From JANXVY01 sp034408685 (lineage in GTDB: Bacteria > Pseudomonadota > Alphaproteobacteria > Rhizobiales > Hyphomicrobiaceae): 45,377 nt of DNA. How positions within the stretch are numbered: position 1 is the stretch's first letter; each line of letters begins with the position of its first letter. This document shows positions 17,827 to 26,085 of the stretch, one piece after another. The position numbers and the translations under genes are program-made. The stretch covers positions 1 through 45,377 of the forward strand of contig JAWXCP010000134.1 in assembly GCA_034408685.1 (NCBI GenBank). The letters run 5' to 3'. The notes below the pieces were generated by a model. The model was given only the letters and a program-made list of their open reading frames with translations. It ran no database searches and was not told where the DNA came from.

Positions 17827-19380
17827 GTGATGCAAATTGTCGAAACGCCGACCCTACCCGTTGTGACGAGAGCTGCGGTCACACCACCGCCGCGCCGCAA
17901 CGGCAAAAAAGCTGCTGTCTCGCTGACAATCCCACGCCTTGCCGATTTTTCTTACATGCAGAAGCGCACCACGGTGTCGCCCGTTATCCTCGTGCAGCTT
18001 TACCAAATCTTCGAGGCGCTTCTCATAACGGCCCTCGGGTTCTTCATTGCAGCCATCTATGTCAACGAGCCAGAACCCGCTTCCATCGCAGCATACTGGG
18101 TGGCGTGCGGGGCAACTGGCGTCCTGACCGCGATCACGCTGCAGCTTTTCGGGCTTTCCACGATACCGGCATTGTCGACTCCGTTGACGCGGGTTCCTTA
18201 TGTCTTGGGCGGCCTCGCCGTTGCCTTCACGGTGCTCTTCGTTTCGTTGTTTTTCTTGAAAACAAGCGACGAGTTCTCCCGCGTCTGGTTGGCGATATGG
18301 TTCGCCGTCGCGGCTATTGCCCTCGTCGCAAGCCGGATCGCGATGGGCGGGTTACTGTCGCGCATGGCCCGCAGGGGCAGCCTCTACCGTCGCGCGGTCA
18401 TCTATGGCGGTGGCCCGGTGGCCAGCGCGTTGATCGCCGAACTCGAGGCCGACCCGGCAACGGACATCCGGATTTGTGGTGTGTTCGACGACCGCGAAGG
18501 TGGCAGGGCCCCGGCTCTCGTCCATGGCTATCCGCGCCTGGGCGATTTGGACGACGTCATCGCGCTCGCACGCTCGACCCGTCTCGACCTTGCCATCGTC
18601 GCATTGCCGCTGACGGCCGAAGCCCGTCTCACCGAGGTTGCCCGCCGGCTTTCGGTGCTGCCCGCCGACGTGAAGCTACCAGCCGCCGCGACCACGGTTC
18701 GCTTCGCGCCGGGGACGTACACGCGCGCCGGGTCGGTGGCGATGATCGACCTGTTCGACAAGCCGATGACGGGATGGGGCACTTTATCGAAATGGCTGTT
18801 CGACAAGACGATCGCGGCTATCGCGCTGATCCTACTGGCACCCGTTCTCGTTGGGATTGCGGTCGCAGTGAAACTGGACAGTCGCGGTCCCGTCCTGTTC
18901 CGTCAAAAACGCTACGGCTTCAACAATGAGCTGATCGAAGTCTACAAATTCCGGTCGATGTATGTCGATTGCAGCGATGCGAATGCCAGCCACCTCGTGG
19001 CAAAGGGCGATCCTCGCGTCACGCGGGTCGGACGCTTCATGCGAACCTCGAGCCTCGATGAGTTGCCGCAGTTGTTCAACGTGTTGATCGGCAACCTGTC
19101 GCTTGTCGGACCGCGGCCGCACGCCACCGAGGCCAAGGCCGCTGGCCGTCTTTATGGCGAGGTCGTCGAAGGCTATTTCGCCCGTCACAAGGTCAAGCCT
19201 GGTATTACGGGTTGGGCGCAAATCAACGGCTGGCGCGGCGAGACCGACACCGACGAGAAGATAAGCCAACGCGTGGCGCACGATCTCTATTACATCGAGA
19301 ACTGGAGCCTCTTTCTTGACGCCTACATTCTCGCCGTAACGCCGTGGGCGTTGTTGACGGATCGAGATAATGCGTACTGA
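17827..19380 (+). CDS. Polyprenyl glycosylphosphotransferase (exopolysaccharide initiating enzyme)
   Basis: A 517 aa WbaP/WcaJ-type enzyme that transfers a sugar-1-phosphate to undecaprenyl phosphate. Four to five N-terminal membrane helices (about 50-170) are followed by a CoA-binding-like domain (about 185-310; RAVIYGGGPVASALI) and a C-terminal bacterial sugar transferase domain (about 315-515). Motifs of the latter are KWLFDKTIAAIALILLAP, RQKRYGFNN, YKFRSM, RTSSLDELPQLFNVL, LVGPRPHA and KPGITGWAQINGWRGET. The start is GTG 17827 or ATG 17830. The stop overlaps the next gene by 11 nt, so the two are coupled. Confidence 0.94.
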   Translation: MMQIVETPTLPVVTRAAVTPPPRRNGKKAAVSLTIPRLADFSYMQKRTTVSPVILVQLYQIFEALLITALGFFIAAIYVNEPEPASIAAYWVACGATGVLTAITLQLFGLSTIPALSTPLTRVPYVLGGLAVAFTVLFVSLFFLKTSDEFSRVWLAIWFAVAAIALVASRIAMGGLLSRMARRGSLYRRAVIYGGGPVASALIAELEADPATDIRICGVFDDREGGRAPALVHGYPRLGDLDDVIALARSTRLDLAIVALPLTAEARLTEVARRLSVLPADVKLPAAATTVRFAPGTYTRAGSVAMIDLFDKPMTGWGTLSKWLFDKTIAAIALILLAPVLVGIAVAVKLDSRGPVLFRQKRYGFNNELIEVYKFRSMYVDCSDANASHLVAKGDPRVTRVGRFMRTSSLDELPQLFNVLIGNLSLVGPRPHATEAKAAGRLYGEVVEGYFARHKVKPGITGWAQINGWRGETDTDEKISQRVAHDLYYIENWSLFLDAYILAVTPWALLTDRDNAY

Positions 19381-20764
19381 CGATATCCGGTTCGGCCGTC
19401 TCGTTCGCGATGCCGGACTGCCCGGTCATCTCAACGCCCCTACGCGCGTCCCGGCTCGACCGCAGATCGGGCTGATGCACGCACTGATCCTTGCTGCGGT
19501 CTGGCTGACATTTGCAAGCAGCGGTATCGTGTTCAGCGAGCCGGCGCCGGTCGATATCCTGACCATGGGTTTGATCGTGCTGCTTCCAGCGGCCGGGCTG
19601 TTGCGCCCGACGCCTCGCCTCGTGGTATTCCTCGCCCTGTGGGGTTTGGTTGCCGCCGGTGGGTTTCTCGCCTCGACCCAGTCGGATGACCTGAAGACCT
19701 CGACGAGGTTCACGGTCGTATCGGTGTACCTCTACATCGCGGCCTTTATGACGGCGGCGTTTATCGCACACGCGCCGCAGCGCCATGTCAACTTGATCCT
19801 GAGCGCGTGGCTTGCCGCCGCGATCGCGACATCGCTGGCGGGTCTCGCTGGCTATTTCGATCTGGTTCCAGGCGCTTATGACCTGTTCACGAGGTTTGGC
19901 CGCGCATCGGGCACATTCAAAGACCCCAATGTCATGGGTGCGTTTCTGGTCGCGCCGTTCCTCTATGCGTTGCACCTCGTGCTCCATGCGCCAGCCAAGC
20001 GCGGTGTCGTGCTTACAGTTGCCGTCATGTTTTCTGCCGGCCTTTTGGCGCTTGCAACGCTGCTGACGATGTCGCGCGGAGCGTGGCTCAATCTTGCGGT
20101 CGGCCTCGCGATTTACACGGCGCTTGCCTACGCGACGGCTACGTCCACCGTGGAGCGAAGTCGCATTACGCTCGCGGCGTCGGCAGGTGTTGCCGTACTG
20201 GGGCTCGTTACTCTTGCTGTCATGCAGGACGACAGAATCGGCCAGGCGCTGATTGACCGGGCGACTGTGACGCAGTCTTACGATGTCGGCCCGGCCGGCC
20301 GCTTTGGCGGCCAACAGAAGGCGCTCGACCTGTTGTTGACGAACCCGGTCGGAATTGGCGCCGGGCAGTTTGTGATGAACCACCACTACGAAGACGTGCA
20401 CAACGTCTATCTGAGTGTGTTCCTCAACAATGGCTGGCTGGGCGGATTAGCCTACGCCGTGATCGTCCTGTTGACCATCGGCCTTGGGCTGATCTCGCTC
20501 AATCGGCCGTCGAACGAGCGTGGGCTGATGCTCGTGGCCCTCGCCGCATTTGCAGCGACGGCGTTTGAAGGCATCGTGATCGACACGGATCACTGGCGCA
20601 GCTTCTATCTGCTCTGCGCGATCGTGTGGGGGCTTGCAGCCGCCGGACACCCGTCACGCGGACACCTGTCACGCGGACCCCACGCACACGGGCCCCCGTC
20701 ACGCGGACCCCAGTCACGCGGGCCTCAGTCACCCACTACCATATCTCGGCGGCGGGCGGCGTGA
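19370..20764 (+). CDS. O-antigen ligase-like (Wzy/WaaL) membrane protein
   Basis: A 464 aa polytopic membrane protein of the O-antigen ligase family. The core is visible as about ten hydrophobic helices, a GTFKDPNVMGAFLVAPFL motif, LTMSRGAWLNLAVGL and the periplasmic loop with GIGAGQFVMNHHYEDVHNVYLSVFLNNGWLGG, whose His is conserved for polymerase or ligase activity. It polymerises repeat units or joins glycan to lipid A core; which one cannot be told. The C-terminal 40 residues are a run of 5-residue repeats (see the repeat entry). It overlaps the upstream transferase by 11 nt and ends in ATGA with the next gene. Confidence 0.9.
   Translation: MRTDDIRFGRLVRDAGLPGHLNAPTRVPARPQIGLMHALILAAVWLTFASSGIVFSEPAPVDILTMGLIVLLPAAGLLRPTPRLVVFLALWGLVAAGGFLASTQSDDLKTSTRFTVVSVYLYIAAFMTAAFIAHAPQRHVNLILSAWLAAAIATSLAGLAGYFDLVPGAYDLFTRFGRASGTFKDPNVMGAFLVAPFLYALHLVLHAPAKRGVVLTVAVMFSAGLLALATLLTMSRGAWLNLAVGLAIYTALAYATATSTVERSRITLAASAGVAVLGLVTLAVMQDDRIGQALIDRATVTQSYDVGPAGRFGGQQKALDLLLTNPVGIGAGQFVMNHHYEDVHNVYLSVFLNNGWLGGLAYAVIVLLTIGLGLISLNRPSNERGLMLVALAAFAATAFEGIVIDTDHWRSFYLLCAIVWGLAAAGHPSRGHLSRGPHAHGPPSRGPQSRGPQSPTTISRRRAA
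20648..20735 (+). repeat. 15-bp tandem repeats at the 3' end of the ligase gene
   Basis: About five to six degenerate units of CCGTCACGCGGACCC-like sequence encode a (P-S-R-G-P/H)n tail, beyond the last predicted membrane helix. Units vary by a few bases. The tail is probably cytoplasmic and dispensable, and looks like slippage expansion. Confidence 0.85.
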
Positions 20765-21246
20765 TGAGTAAATTATGGCCGATGGTCGTCATCATTTTGA
20801 TCGCACTCTATGCGGCGGCAGTTGTCGAGGCGAGCGGTGCAGCGTGGGCGTATTATCTGTTGCTCGCTTCGCCGCTGGCCGCTGTTGGTTTCGACCGATG
20901 GTGCATTCGGCCGAAGCTCTCACACGTTGAAGGCGTAAACCAGCGCGGCAATCGCATTTCCGTCGAGCCCCGAGGGAGCCGAACCGCCCATAAGCCGATG
21001 TTGAACGGTAACAGGCCGGAGCAAAGCGAGCGTCGCGCAGGCCGGATCGTACGTCGGGCGGAGCTAGAGACGGCCCGGCCAGAGATGGCAGCGCGCACAG
21101 CGCGAAATGGCGCCGGGTTTGGACGCCAGACCGGTCTTGCCGTCGCGACCGCCAACGACGCCCGTCACCGCACAAGCGACGTTGCACCGATGTCACGCGG
21201 CGGTCGTGGCCGCATCGTCCGGCGATCACCATTCGACCTGAACTGA
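20764..21246 (+). CDS. Hypothetical protein, short membrane anchor plus basic tail
   Basis: A 160 aa protein of no recognised family. Two short hydrophobic segments (residues 5-24 and 28-42; VVIILIALYAAAVVEA) are followed by a strongly basic, Arg/Ala-rich, probably disordered tail ending GRGRIVRRSPFDLN. Its ATG overlaps the ligase stop (ATGA), so it is translationally coupled to the polysaccharide cluster. This suggests an accessory role there, but no function can be assigned. Confidence 0.6.
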   Translation: MSKLWPMVVIILIALYAAAVVEASGAAWAYYLLLASPLAAVGFDRWCIRPKLSHVEGVNQRGNRISVEPRGSRTAHKPMLNGNRPEQSERRAGRIVRRAELETARPEMAARTARNGAGFGRQTGLAVATANDARHRTSDVAPMSRGGRGRIVRRSPFDLN

Positions 21247-21270
21247 CACCGGATCGGCTTGCTCCGGCGC

Positions 21271-22287
21271 CTAATTCGAACGATCGATGCAAAACTCGAT
21301 GACGTCGGTCAGCGCCGACTTCTGCGGGCTGTCGCGGAAAATGCCCATGGCGTCCCGCGCGATCGAGCCATAGGAGCGGGCGCGCTCCAGTGTCGCTTCG
21401 ATCGCCTTGTGCTTGCGCATCAGGCCGATCGCCTGCTCGAGATCGCCGTCGCGGATGTCGCCATCGCAAATCGTGCGGCGCCAGAACGACCGCTCGTCTT
21501 CCGAGCCCCGGCGATAAGACAGGATGACCGGGAGCGTGACCTTACCCTCGCGGAAGTCGTCGCCCGTCGACTTGCCAAGCCGTGAGCTGTCGCCGCCGTA
21601 GTCGAGCGCGTCGTCGACCAATTGGAATGCGATGCCGAGGTTTTTGCCGTAGCTGCGCAGCGCATTGACTTCTTCCGCCGGACGCTCGGCGATCGCGCCT
21701 CCAGCTTCGGCGGCGGCCGAGAACAAAGCGGCGGTCTTGGCGTTGATGATCGCCAAGTATTCGTCTTCGGTCGTACTGGTTTTCTTGGCGGCCGCGAGCT
21801 GCATCACCTCGCCCTCGGCGATGATCGCCGACGCGTTCGATAATATGCGCAGCACCTGAATGTTGCCGACGTCGACGAGCATGCGGAATGCGTGGCCGAG
21901 CAGGAAGTCGCCGACGAGGACGCTGGCTTGATTGCCCCAAATCAGTCGGGCGGTCTTCTTGCCGCGGCGCGTGTCGCTCTCATCGACCACGTCGTCGTGA
22001 AGCAGCGTGGCGGTGTGCATGAACTCGACGGCAGACGCGACACGGATGTGGCCGTTGCCGCGGTAACCCGACATGCGCGCGGTCGCGAGCGTGAGCATCG
22101 GACGTAGCCGCTTGCCGCCGCTGTCGATCAGATGGTGCGCGAGTTCGGGGATCATCTCGACATCGGACACCGCCTTGTCGAGGATGATGCGATTGATCGC
22201 CTGCATGTCCTCGGCGACGAGGTCGAGCAAGGGCCGCAGCCGGTCGGCGGGGTCGCGGGCGCCTTCTAATGGTATGACGAGGCCCAA
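21271..22287 (-). CDS. ispB: Polyprenyl (octaprenyl-type) diphosphate synthase
   Basis: A 338 aa trans-isoprenyl diphosphate synthase that lengthens farnesyl diphosphate with IPP, most likely to make the ubiquinone side chain. The first Asp-rich motif is DDVVDESD in LLHDDVVDESDTRRG; the second is FQLVDDALDYGGD. The GGKRLRPML and GDFLLGHAF motifs are present. Chain length cannot be read reliably from the sequence; decaprenyl is usual in alphaproteobacteria. It is divergent from the DUF2007 gene. Confidence 0.93.
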   Translation of the reverse strand: MGLVIPLEGARDPADRLRPLLDLVAEDMQAINRIILDKAVSDVEMIPELAHHLIDSGGKRLRPMLTLATARMSGYRGNGHIRVASAVEFMHTATLLHDDVVDESDTRRGKKTARLIWGNQASVLVGDFLLGHAFRMLVDVGNIQVLRILSNASAIIAEGEVMQLAAAKKTSTTEDEYLAIINAKTAALFSAAAEAGGAIAERPAEEVNALRSYGKNLGIAFQLVDDALDYGGDSSRLGKSTGDDFREGKVTLPVILSYRRGSEDERSFWRRTICDGDIRDGDLEQAIGLMRKHKAIEATLERARSYGSIARDAMGIFRDSPQKSALTDVIEFCIDRSN

Positions 22288-22496
22288 GATGAAGCCCTAA
22301 GGTTCGAGTTAGGATGGGTTGCGGCACGAACCGCCAACGGATGAAGAATCTCGATTTCGCCCGTTGCTACTTATACGGGTTGGCCTCAGGACGCTTTCAA
22401 GGCACTTTGCCGCAGATCGGTCAACCATGGCCAGACGGACGATTGGCGAAGGAACGGGGCAGCCGTCCTGGGGTTAACCGCCGGAGGAGTACACGT

Positions 22497-22730
22497 TTGA
22501 CCTTGTTGTTGCGCACGAACGACCTGGTTCTGCTGAGCTACGTCGAGAGCCTGCTGGCTGGCGCCGGGGTGCCGATGGTGGTTCTCGATCAGAACATCAG
22601 CGCCATAGAAGGCTCCATTGGCATCTTTCCACGCCGGGTGATGGTCGATGATGAACATATCTGGGACGCGCGCCGGATCCTCGTGGAAGCCGGGTTGAGC
22701 GCTGAACTGGCGCCGGTCGACGGCTCGTGA
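22497..22730 (+). CDS. DUF2007 family protein
   Basis: A small protein of about 77 aa (LLLRTNDLVLLSYVESLLAGAGVPMVVLDQNISAIEGSIGIFPRRVMVDD) matching the DUF2007 fold, an alpha/beta domain called a putative signal-transducing domain. TTG at 22497 was chosen because GGAGG lies 9 nt upstream and earlier in-frame codons do not match the family. It overlaps the next gene by 4 nt. The pair ispB / DUF2007 / methyltransferase is conserved in Hyphomicrobiales; function unknown. Confidence 0.85.
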   Translation: MTLLLRTNDLVLLSYVESLLAGAGVPMVVLDQNISAIEGSIGIFPRRVMVDDEHIWDARRILVEAGLSAELAPVDGS

Positions 22731-23521
22731 TGAACACCGTTGCCGCCGTTACCACCACGGCCGACGCATTTCTCGGCGGTCGGCTCACGGTTGCGCAGCT
22801 CCAAAAGGGCTACCGTGCGGGGATTGACGCGGTGCTGCTGGCAGCAACCGTCACGGAACGGGCAATTGCACCGCTGCGCGTTCTCGACGTCGGGTCGGGT
22901 GTGGGAACCATAGGCCTACTTGTCGCTACCCGCATCGCGACGGCTCAGGTGGTGCTGTTGGAGCGAGCGCCAGCTTTGGCCGAAATTGCTAAGGCCAATT
23001 GCGCCGCCAATTGCCTCAATGCCCGCGTGCGTGTCGTGCGGTCCGACATCCGAGTGGCAACCAGTGACCTGTCGGCTGCGGGCCTCGTCGCCGACAGTTT
23101 CGACGATGTCCTGGCGAACCCGCCGTATCATGACGAGGCTCGCGGCACGGCCGCACCCGACCCGGTCAAGGCGGCGAGCCACGCCATGCCAAACTCCGAT
23201 CTCGACATGTGGGTCCGTTTCCTCGTTCGAATGTCGAAGCCTGGCGGTTGCGCCACCATGGTCCATAAAGCCGAGGCCCTCGACCGGGTCCTAGCAGCGT
23301 TCGCTGGCCGCTTTGGAGCGATCCACGTTCTGCCGATCCACCCTCGCGTTGGGGCAGTGGCCAACCGTATCATCGTGCGCGGCACCAAGGGCAGCCGGGC
23401 ACCACTCGTGCTATTGCCCGGGCTTGTGTTACATGGCGACGGCAACGCGTTCCGCCCCGAAGTGGTGGCTATTTTGCGCGATGGTGCGGCGTTGTCGTTA
23501 GAACGGACGCCGACACTTTAA
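22727..23521 (+). CDS. TrmN6-like SAM-dependent methyltransferase
   Basis: A 264 aa class I methyltransferase. The SAM loop is LDVGSGVGTIGLL near residue 50-60, and NPPYHD (about 130) is the adenine-N6/glutamine methylase motif. The N-terminal DAFLGGRLTVAQLQKGYRAGIDAVLLAA is characteristic of the YfiC/TrmN6 type that methylates A37 of tRNA1(Val). Activity on that tRNA is inferred from family only. It is coupled to the DUF2007 gene by a 4-nt overlap. Confidence 0.88.
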   Translation: MMNTVAAVTTTADAFLGGRLTVAQLQKGYRAGIDAVLLAATVTERAIAPLRVLDVGSGVGTIGLLVATRIATAQVVLLERAPALAEIAKANCAANCLNARVRVVRSDIRVATSDLSAAGLVADSFDDVLANPPYHDEARGTAAPDPVKAASHAMPNSDLDMWVRFLVRMSKPGGCATMVHKAEALDRVLAAFAGRFGAIHVLPIHPRVGAVANRIIVRGTKGSRAPLVLLPGLVLHGDGNAFRPEVVAILRDGAALSLERTPTL

Positions 23522-23623
23522 AAGGCACGCACGGAACAGCGTTGTGAACCAATATCGTTGTGAATAACGGGCGGCGGCGTTACGGCATTGGTCGCGTTTC
23601 ACGAGACAGGATTGAACGTGGCC

Positions 23624-24274
23624 ATGGCAGACGAACTCGTTTTTTACACCCACCCGATGTCACGAGGCCGTGTCGCCCGCTGGATGATGGAGGAAATCGG
23701 CCAGCCCTACCGGACGGAAGTCATCGACTTTGGCCCGATGATGAAGTCTTCGGCGTATTTAGAAATAAATTCCATGGGTAAAGTACCAGCGATCCGGCAC
23801 GGCAAAACGATCGTCACCGAGACCGCCGCAATTTGTGCCTATCTCGCCGACGCGTTCCCGGACGCTGGCCTCGCGCCGCCAACAACGTCGGCTGATCGCG
23901 GCGCCTACTTCCGCTGGCTGTTTTTCGCCGCTGGCCCGATCGAAGCCGTTGCGACCAACAAAGCCATGGGGTTCGTGCTTCCAGCGGAGCGTGCCGGAAT
24001 GGCTGGCTATGGCAGCTTGGAACTTGTCATAGGGACGCTGAAGGCTGCCGTCGCAGGGCGGCGCTTTATCGTTGGCGAACGTTTTACGGCGGCCGACGTT
24101 TATCTGGCGGCCGAGATGGATTGGATGATGCAGTTTGGCATTTTTCCCAAGGAGCCGGAGTTCTTGGATTACGTGAAACCATTGCAGGCCCGGCCAGCTG
24201 CTGTTCGGGCTCGCGAGATCGACGATGCGTTGCTCCAAGCCCATCCACATCCATTCGCTCAAGCCAAAAAGTAA
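23624..24274 (+). CDS. Glutathione S-transferase family protein
   Basis: A 216 aa GST. The thioredoxin-fold domain (1-78) holds FYTHPMSRGRVARWMMEEIG with the likely catalytic Ser or Tyr, and the cis-Pro/glutathione-binding GKVPAIRHG followed by VTETAAICAYLADAFP. The all-helical C-terminal domain contains RFTAADVYLAAEMDWMM. ATG 23624 starts the conserved domain directly; an upstream TTG would add a non-homologous 12 residues. The substrate is unknown. Confidence 0.92.
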   Translation: MADELVFYTHPMSRGRVARWMMEEIGQPYRTEVIDFGPMMKSSAYLEINSMGKVPAIRHGKTIVTETAAICAYLADAFPDAGLAPPTTSADRGAYFRWLFFAAGPIEAVATNKAMGFVLPAERAGMAGYGSLELVIGTLKAAVAGRRFIVGERFTAADVYLAAEMDWMMQFGIFPKEPEFLDYVKPLQARPAAVRAREIDDALLQAHPHPFAQAKK

Positions 24275-24385
24275 GCCCGCCTGTGCGGATCGTACTGCCA
24301 TCCCGATCGTATGAGATGGCACGCCCGCTCGTTGCGCAGCGTGCTCCCCGCCTGATGTCGCGCCTTCACCGCCAAGGATTTCGCC

Positions 24386-25234
24386 ATGTGGCCATTCAGC
24401 CGTACCCCAATCGTGCCGGTTCTTCGCCTCGCTGGCACGATCATGCCGTCTGGCGGGCCACTGTCTGGGCCGACGCTGTCGATCGCAGGTCTTGCCGGCC
24501 CGATCGAGCGCGCGTTCACGATGTCGAAACTGCCCTCGGTCGCGATCGTCATCAACTCGCCCGGTGGATCGGCGGCGCAGTCGAACCTCATCTTCAAGCG
24601 CATCCGGCAGCTGGCCAGCGAAAACAAAAAACGCGTCTATGTCTTCTGCGAGGATCTGGCAGCGTCCGGCGGCTACTATATCGCGGTGGCAGGCGATGAG
24701 ATTTACGCGGACCCTGCTTCGATTGTCGGCTCGATTGGAGTGATCTCGGCGGGCTTCGGTTTCGAGTGCGCGATCGACAAGCTCGGTGTCACGCGCCGCG
24801 TCTACACCGCCGGTCATTCAAAGAGCACGCTCGACCCCTTTCTCCCAGAAAACCAAGCCGACGTCGACCGGCTGAAGGCGCTGCAGCAGGACATCCACGA
24901 CGTCTTCATCGGCGTCGTCAAAGAACGGCGCGGACCTGTGCTGAAAGGCCAAGACGCCGACCTATTTTCCGGCGCCTTCTGGTCGGGGCCAAAGGCGCTT
25001 GAGCTCGGCCTTATCGACGGCATCGGCGACGTGCGGTCGAAGATGCGCGCGCTCCATGGTCCCAAAGTGAAGCTGAAGCTGGTGCCACTGGCCACGCCTG
25101 GGCTGTTGTCCCGGCTGATCCGGGCTCCGTCGTTGGAAGGGCTTGCCGGCCCTCCGCGCGCCGGACTGATCGACCCGGCAGAAGCCATGTCGGCGATCGA
25201 ACAACGGCTGTTATGGTCGCGGTATGGATTGTGA
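24386..25234 (+). CDS. S49 family serine peptidase (SppA/SohB-like)
   Basis: A 282 aa signal-peptide-peptidase-like protease. Substrate and oxyanion motifs are INSPGGSA and GSIGVIS; the nucleophile Ser is in DLAASGGYYIA and the general base Lys in AGHSKSTLDPF. No long N-terminal anchor is present (MWPFSRTPIVPVLRLAG), which differs from E. coli SppA and resembles the short alphaproteobacterial form. In Rhizobiales this gene commonly sits just upstream of glyQ, as here. Confidence 0.93.
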   Translation: MWPFSRTPIVPVLRLAGTIMPSGGPLSGPTLSIAGLAGPIERAFTMSKLPSVAIVINSPGGSAAQSNLIFKRIRQLASENKKRVYVFCEDLAASGGYYIAVAGDEIYADPASIVGSIGVISAGFGFECAIDKLGVTRRVYTAGHSKSTLDPFLPENQADVDRLKALQQDIHDVFIGVVKERRGPVLKGQDADLFSGAFWSGPKALELGLIDGIGDVRSKMRALHGPKVKLKLVPLATPGLLSRLIRAPSLEGLAGPPRAGLIDPAEAMSAIEQRLLWSRYGL

Positions 25235-25326
25235 GGCCAGATTTGGGGCTTGAGTAAGGGTGTGCTAGCGTCAAAGTCCGGTCGGAGTTCCCCAAATCTA
25301 ACGAACAAGTCTAACGAGACCACCTC

Positions 25327-25539
25327 ATGCCCCCGCTGATCGTCGTCGTCGCTGCCGGTGTTGCCGCCTACGCTGGCTACCGCTGGCTTGCAAAGCAGAT
25401 CGCATCACCGGACGACGCTGCGGCGCGTGTCGGCGCGAAGGCCGCCGCCGGGGCAGCTTCCGTGCTGCAGGCCAAAGATCTCGGCACGCTCGAATGGGAC
25501 GAAGCCGCAGGTGCGTACCGTCCAAAATCGATGAACTAA
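25327..25539 (+). CDS. Small hypothetical protein
   Basis: A 70 aa protein with one N-terminal membrane helix (PLIVVVAAGVAAYAGYRWLAKQI), then a soluble tail ending LGTLEWDEAAGAYRPKSMN. The tail pattern (DLGTLEWDEAAGAYRP) is shared by small proteins beside glyQ in Rhizobiales, which supports it being real. No function known. It follows the S49 peptidase by 92 bp. Confidence 0.75.
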   Translation: MPPLIVVVAAGVAAYAGYRWLAKQIASPDDAAARVGAKAAAGAASVLQAKDLGTLEWDEAAGAYRPKSMN

Positions 25540-25584
25540 GCCTGCCGGCGTGGCTGCTGCGACACTGCCGTCGTGTGGGTGCCG

Positions 25585-25995
25585 TCACAGCGCCGACAGC
25601 CACAGCAGCGCGGCGAACATGGCAAGCGTTAATGTCGTCGACGCGTTGATCGTAAGATCGCCAATGTGGCGCGGGTTCGCGGGCTTGCTGACATTGGCCG
25701 AACGCGATTGCGACGAAGCGCGGGCAGCGACGCGTTTGCGGTCTGCGTCGGCCTCCGACAGGGCGTCGGACGCGCGCATGGCCCCGCTAGCAAAGCGCCA
25801 CACGGCGCGTGTTTGCCGCGCAAGCTCGGCGGGGGCCGCACGCCATCCGTAGCGGTAGACGAAGATCGCCATCAGCACGACGACGATCTGCGCCACTGTC
25901 GAAATCCAGCCGCCGAGCAACAGCCACACGACCGACCACAGCAGCGCGAGCAGGCTCCAAAGCAGCCAACCGAGCCAGGAAAGCACATCCATCAT
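25585..25995 (-). CDS. Hypothetical membrane protein
   Basis: A 136 aa protein on the minus strand. Trp/Leu-rich membrane segments lie near the N-terminus (LGWLLWSLLALLWSVVWLLLGGW, AQIVVVLMAIFVYRYGW), followed by a charged middle and a last hydrophobic stretch at residues 115-135. Members with this Trp-rich start are found next to glyQ in related genomes. Function unknown. It diverges from glyQ with 90 bp between. Confidence 0.7.
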   Translation of the reverse strand: MMDVLSWLGWLLWSLLALLWSVVWLLLGGWISTVAQIVVVLMAIFVYRYGWRAAPAELARQTRAVWRFASGAMRASDALSEADADRKRVAARASSQSRSANVSKPANPRHIGDLTINASTTLTLAMFAALLWLSAL

Positions 25996-26085
25996 GGTTC
26001 AGCCGTCCTTGCGTGACCTCAGCTCGCGTTTCGTATAGGTGCGTAACGTGACACAGGCCAACCTTCACATGACGCGAACCACGAT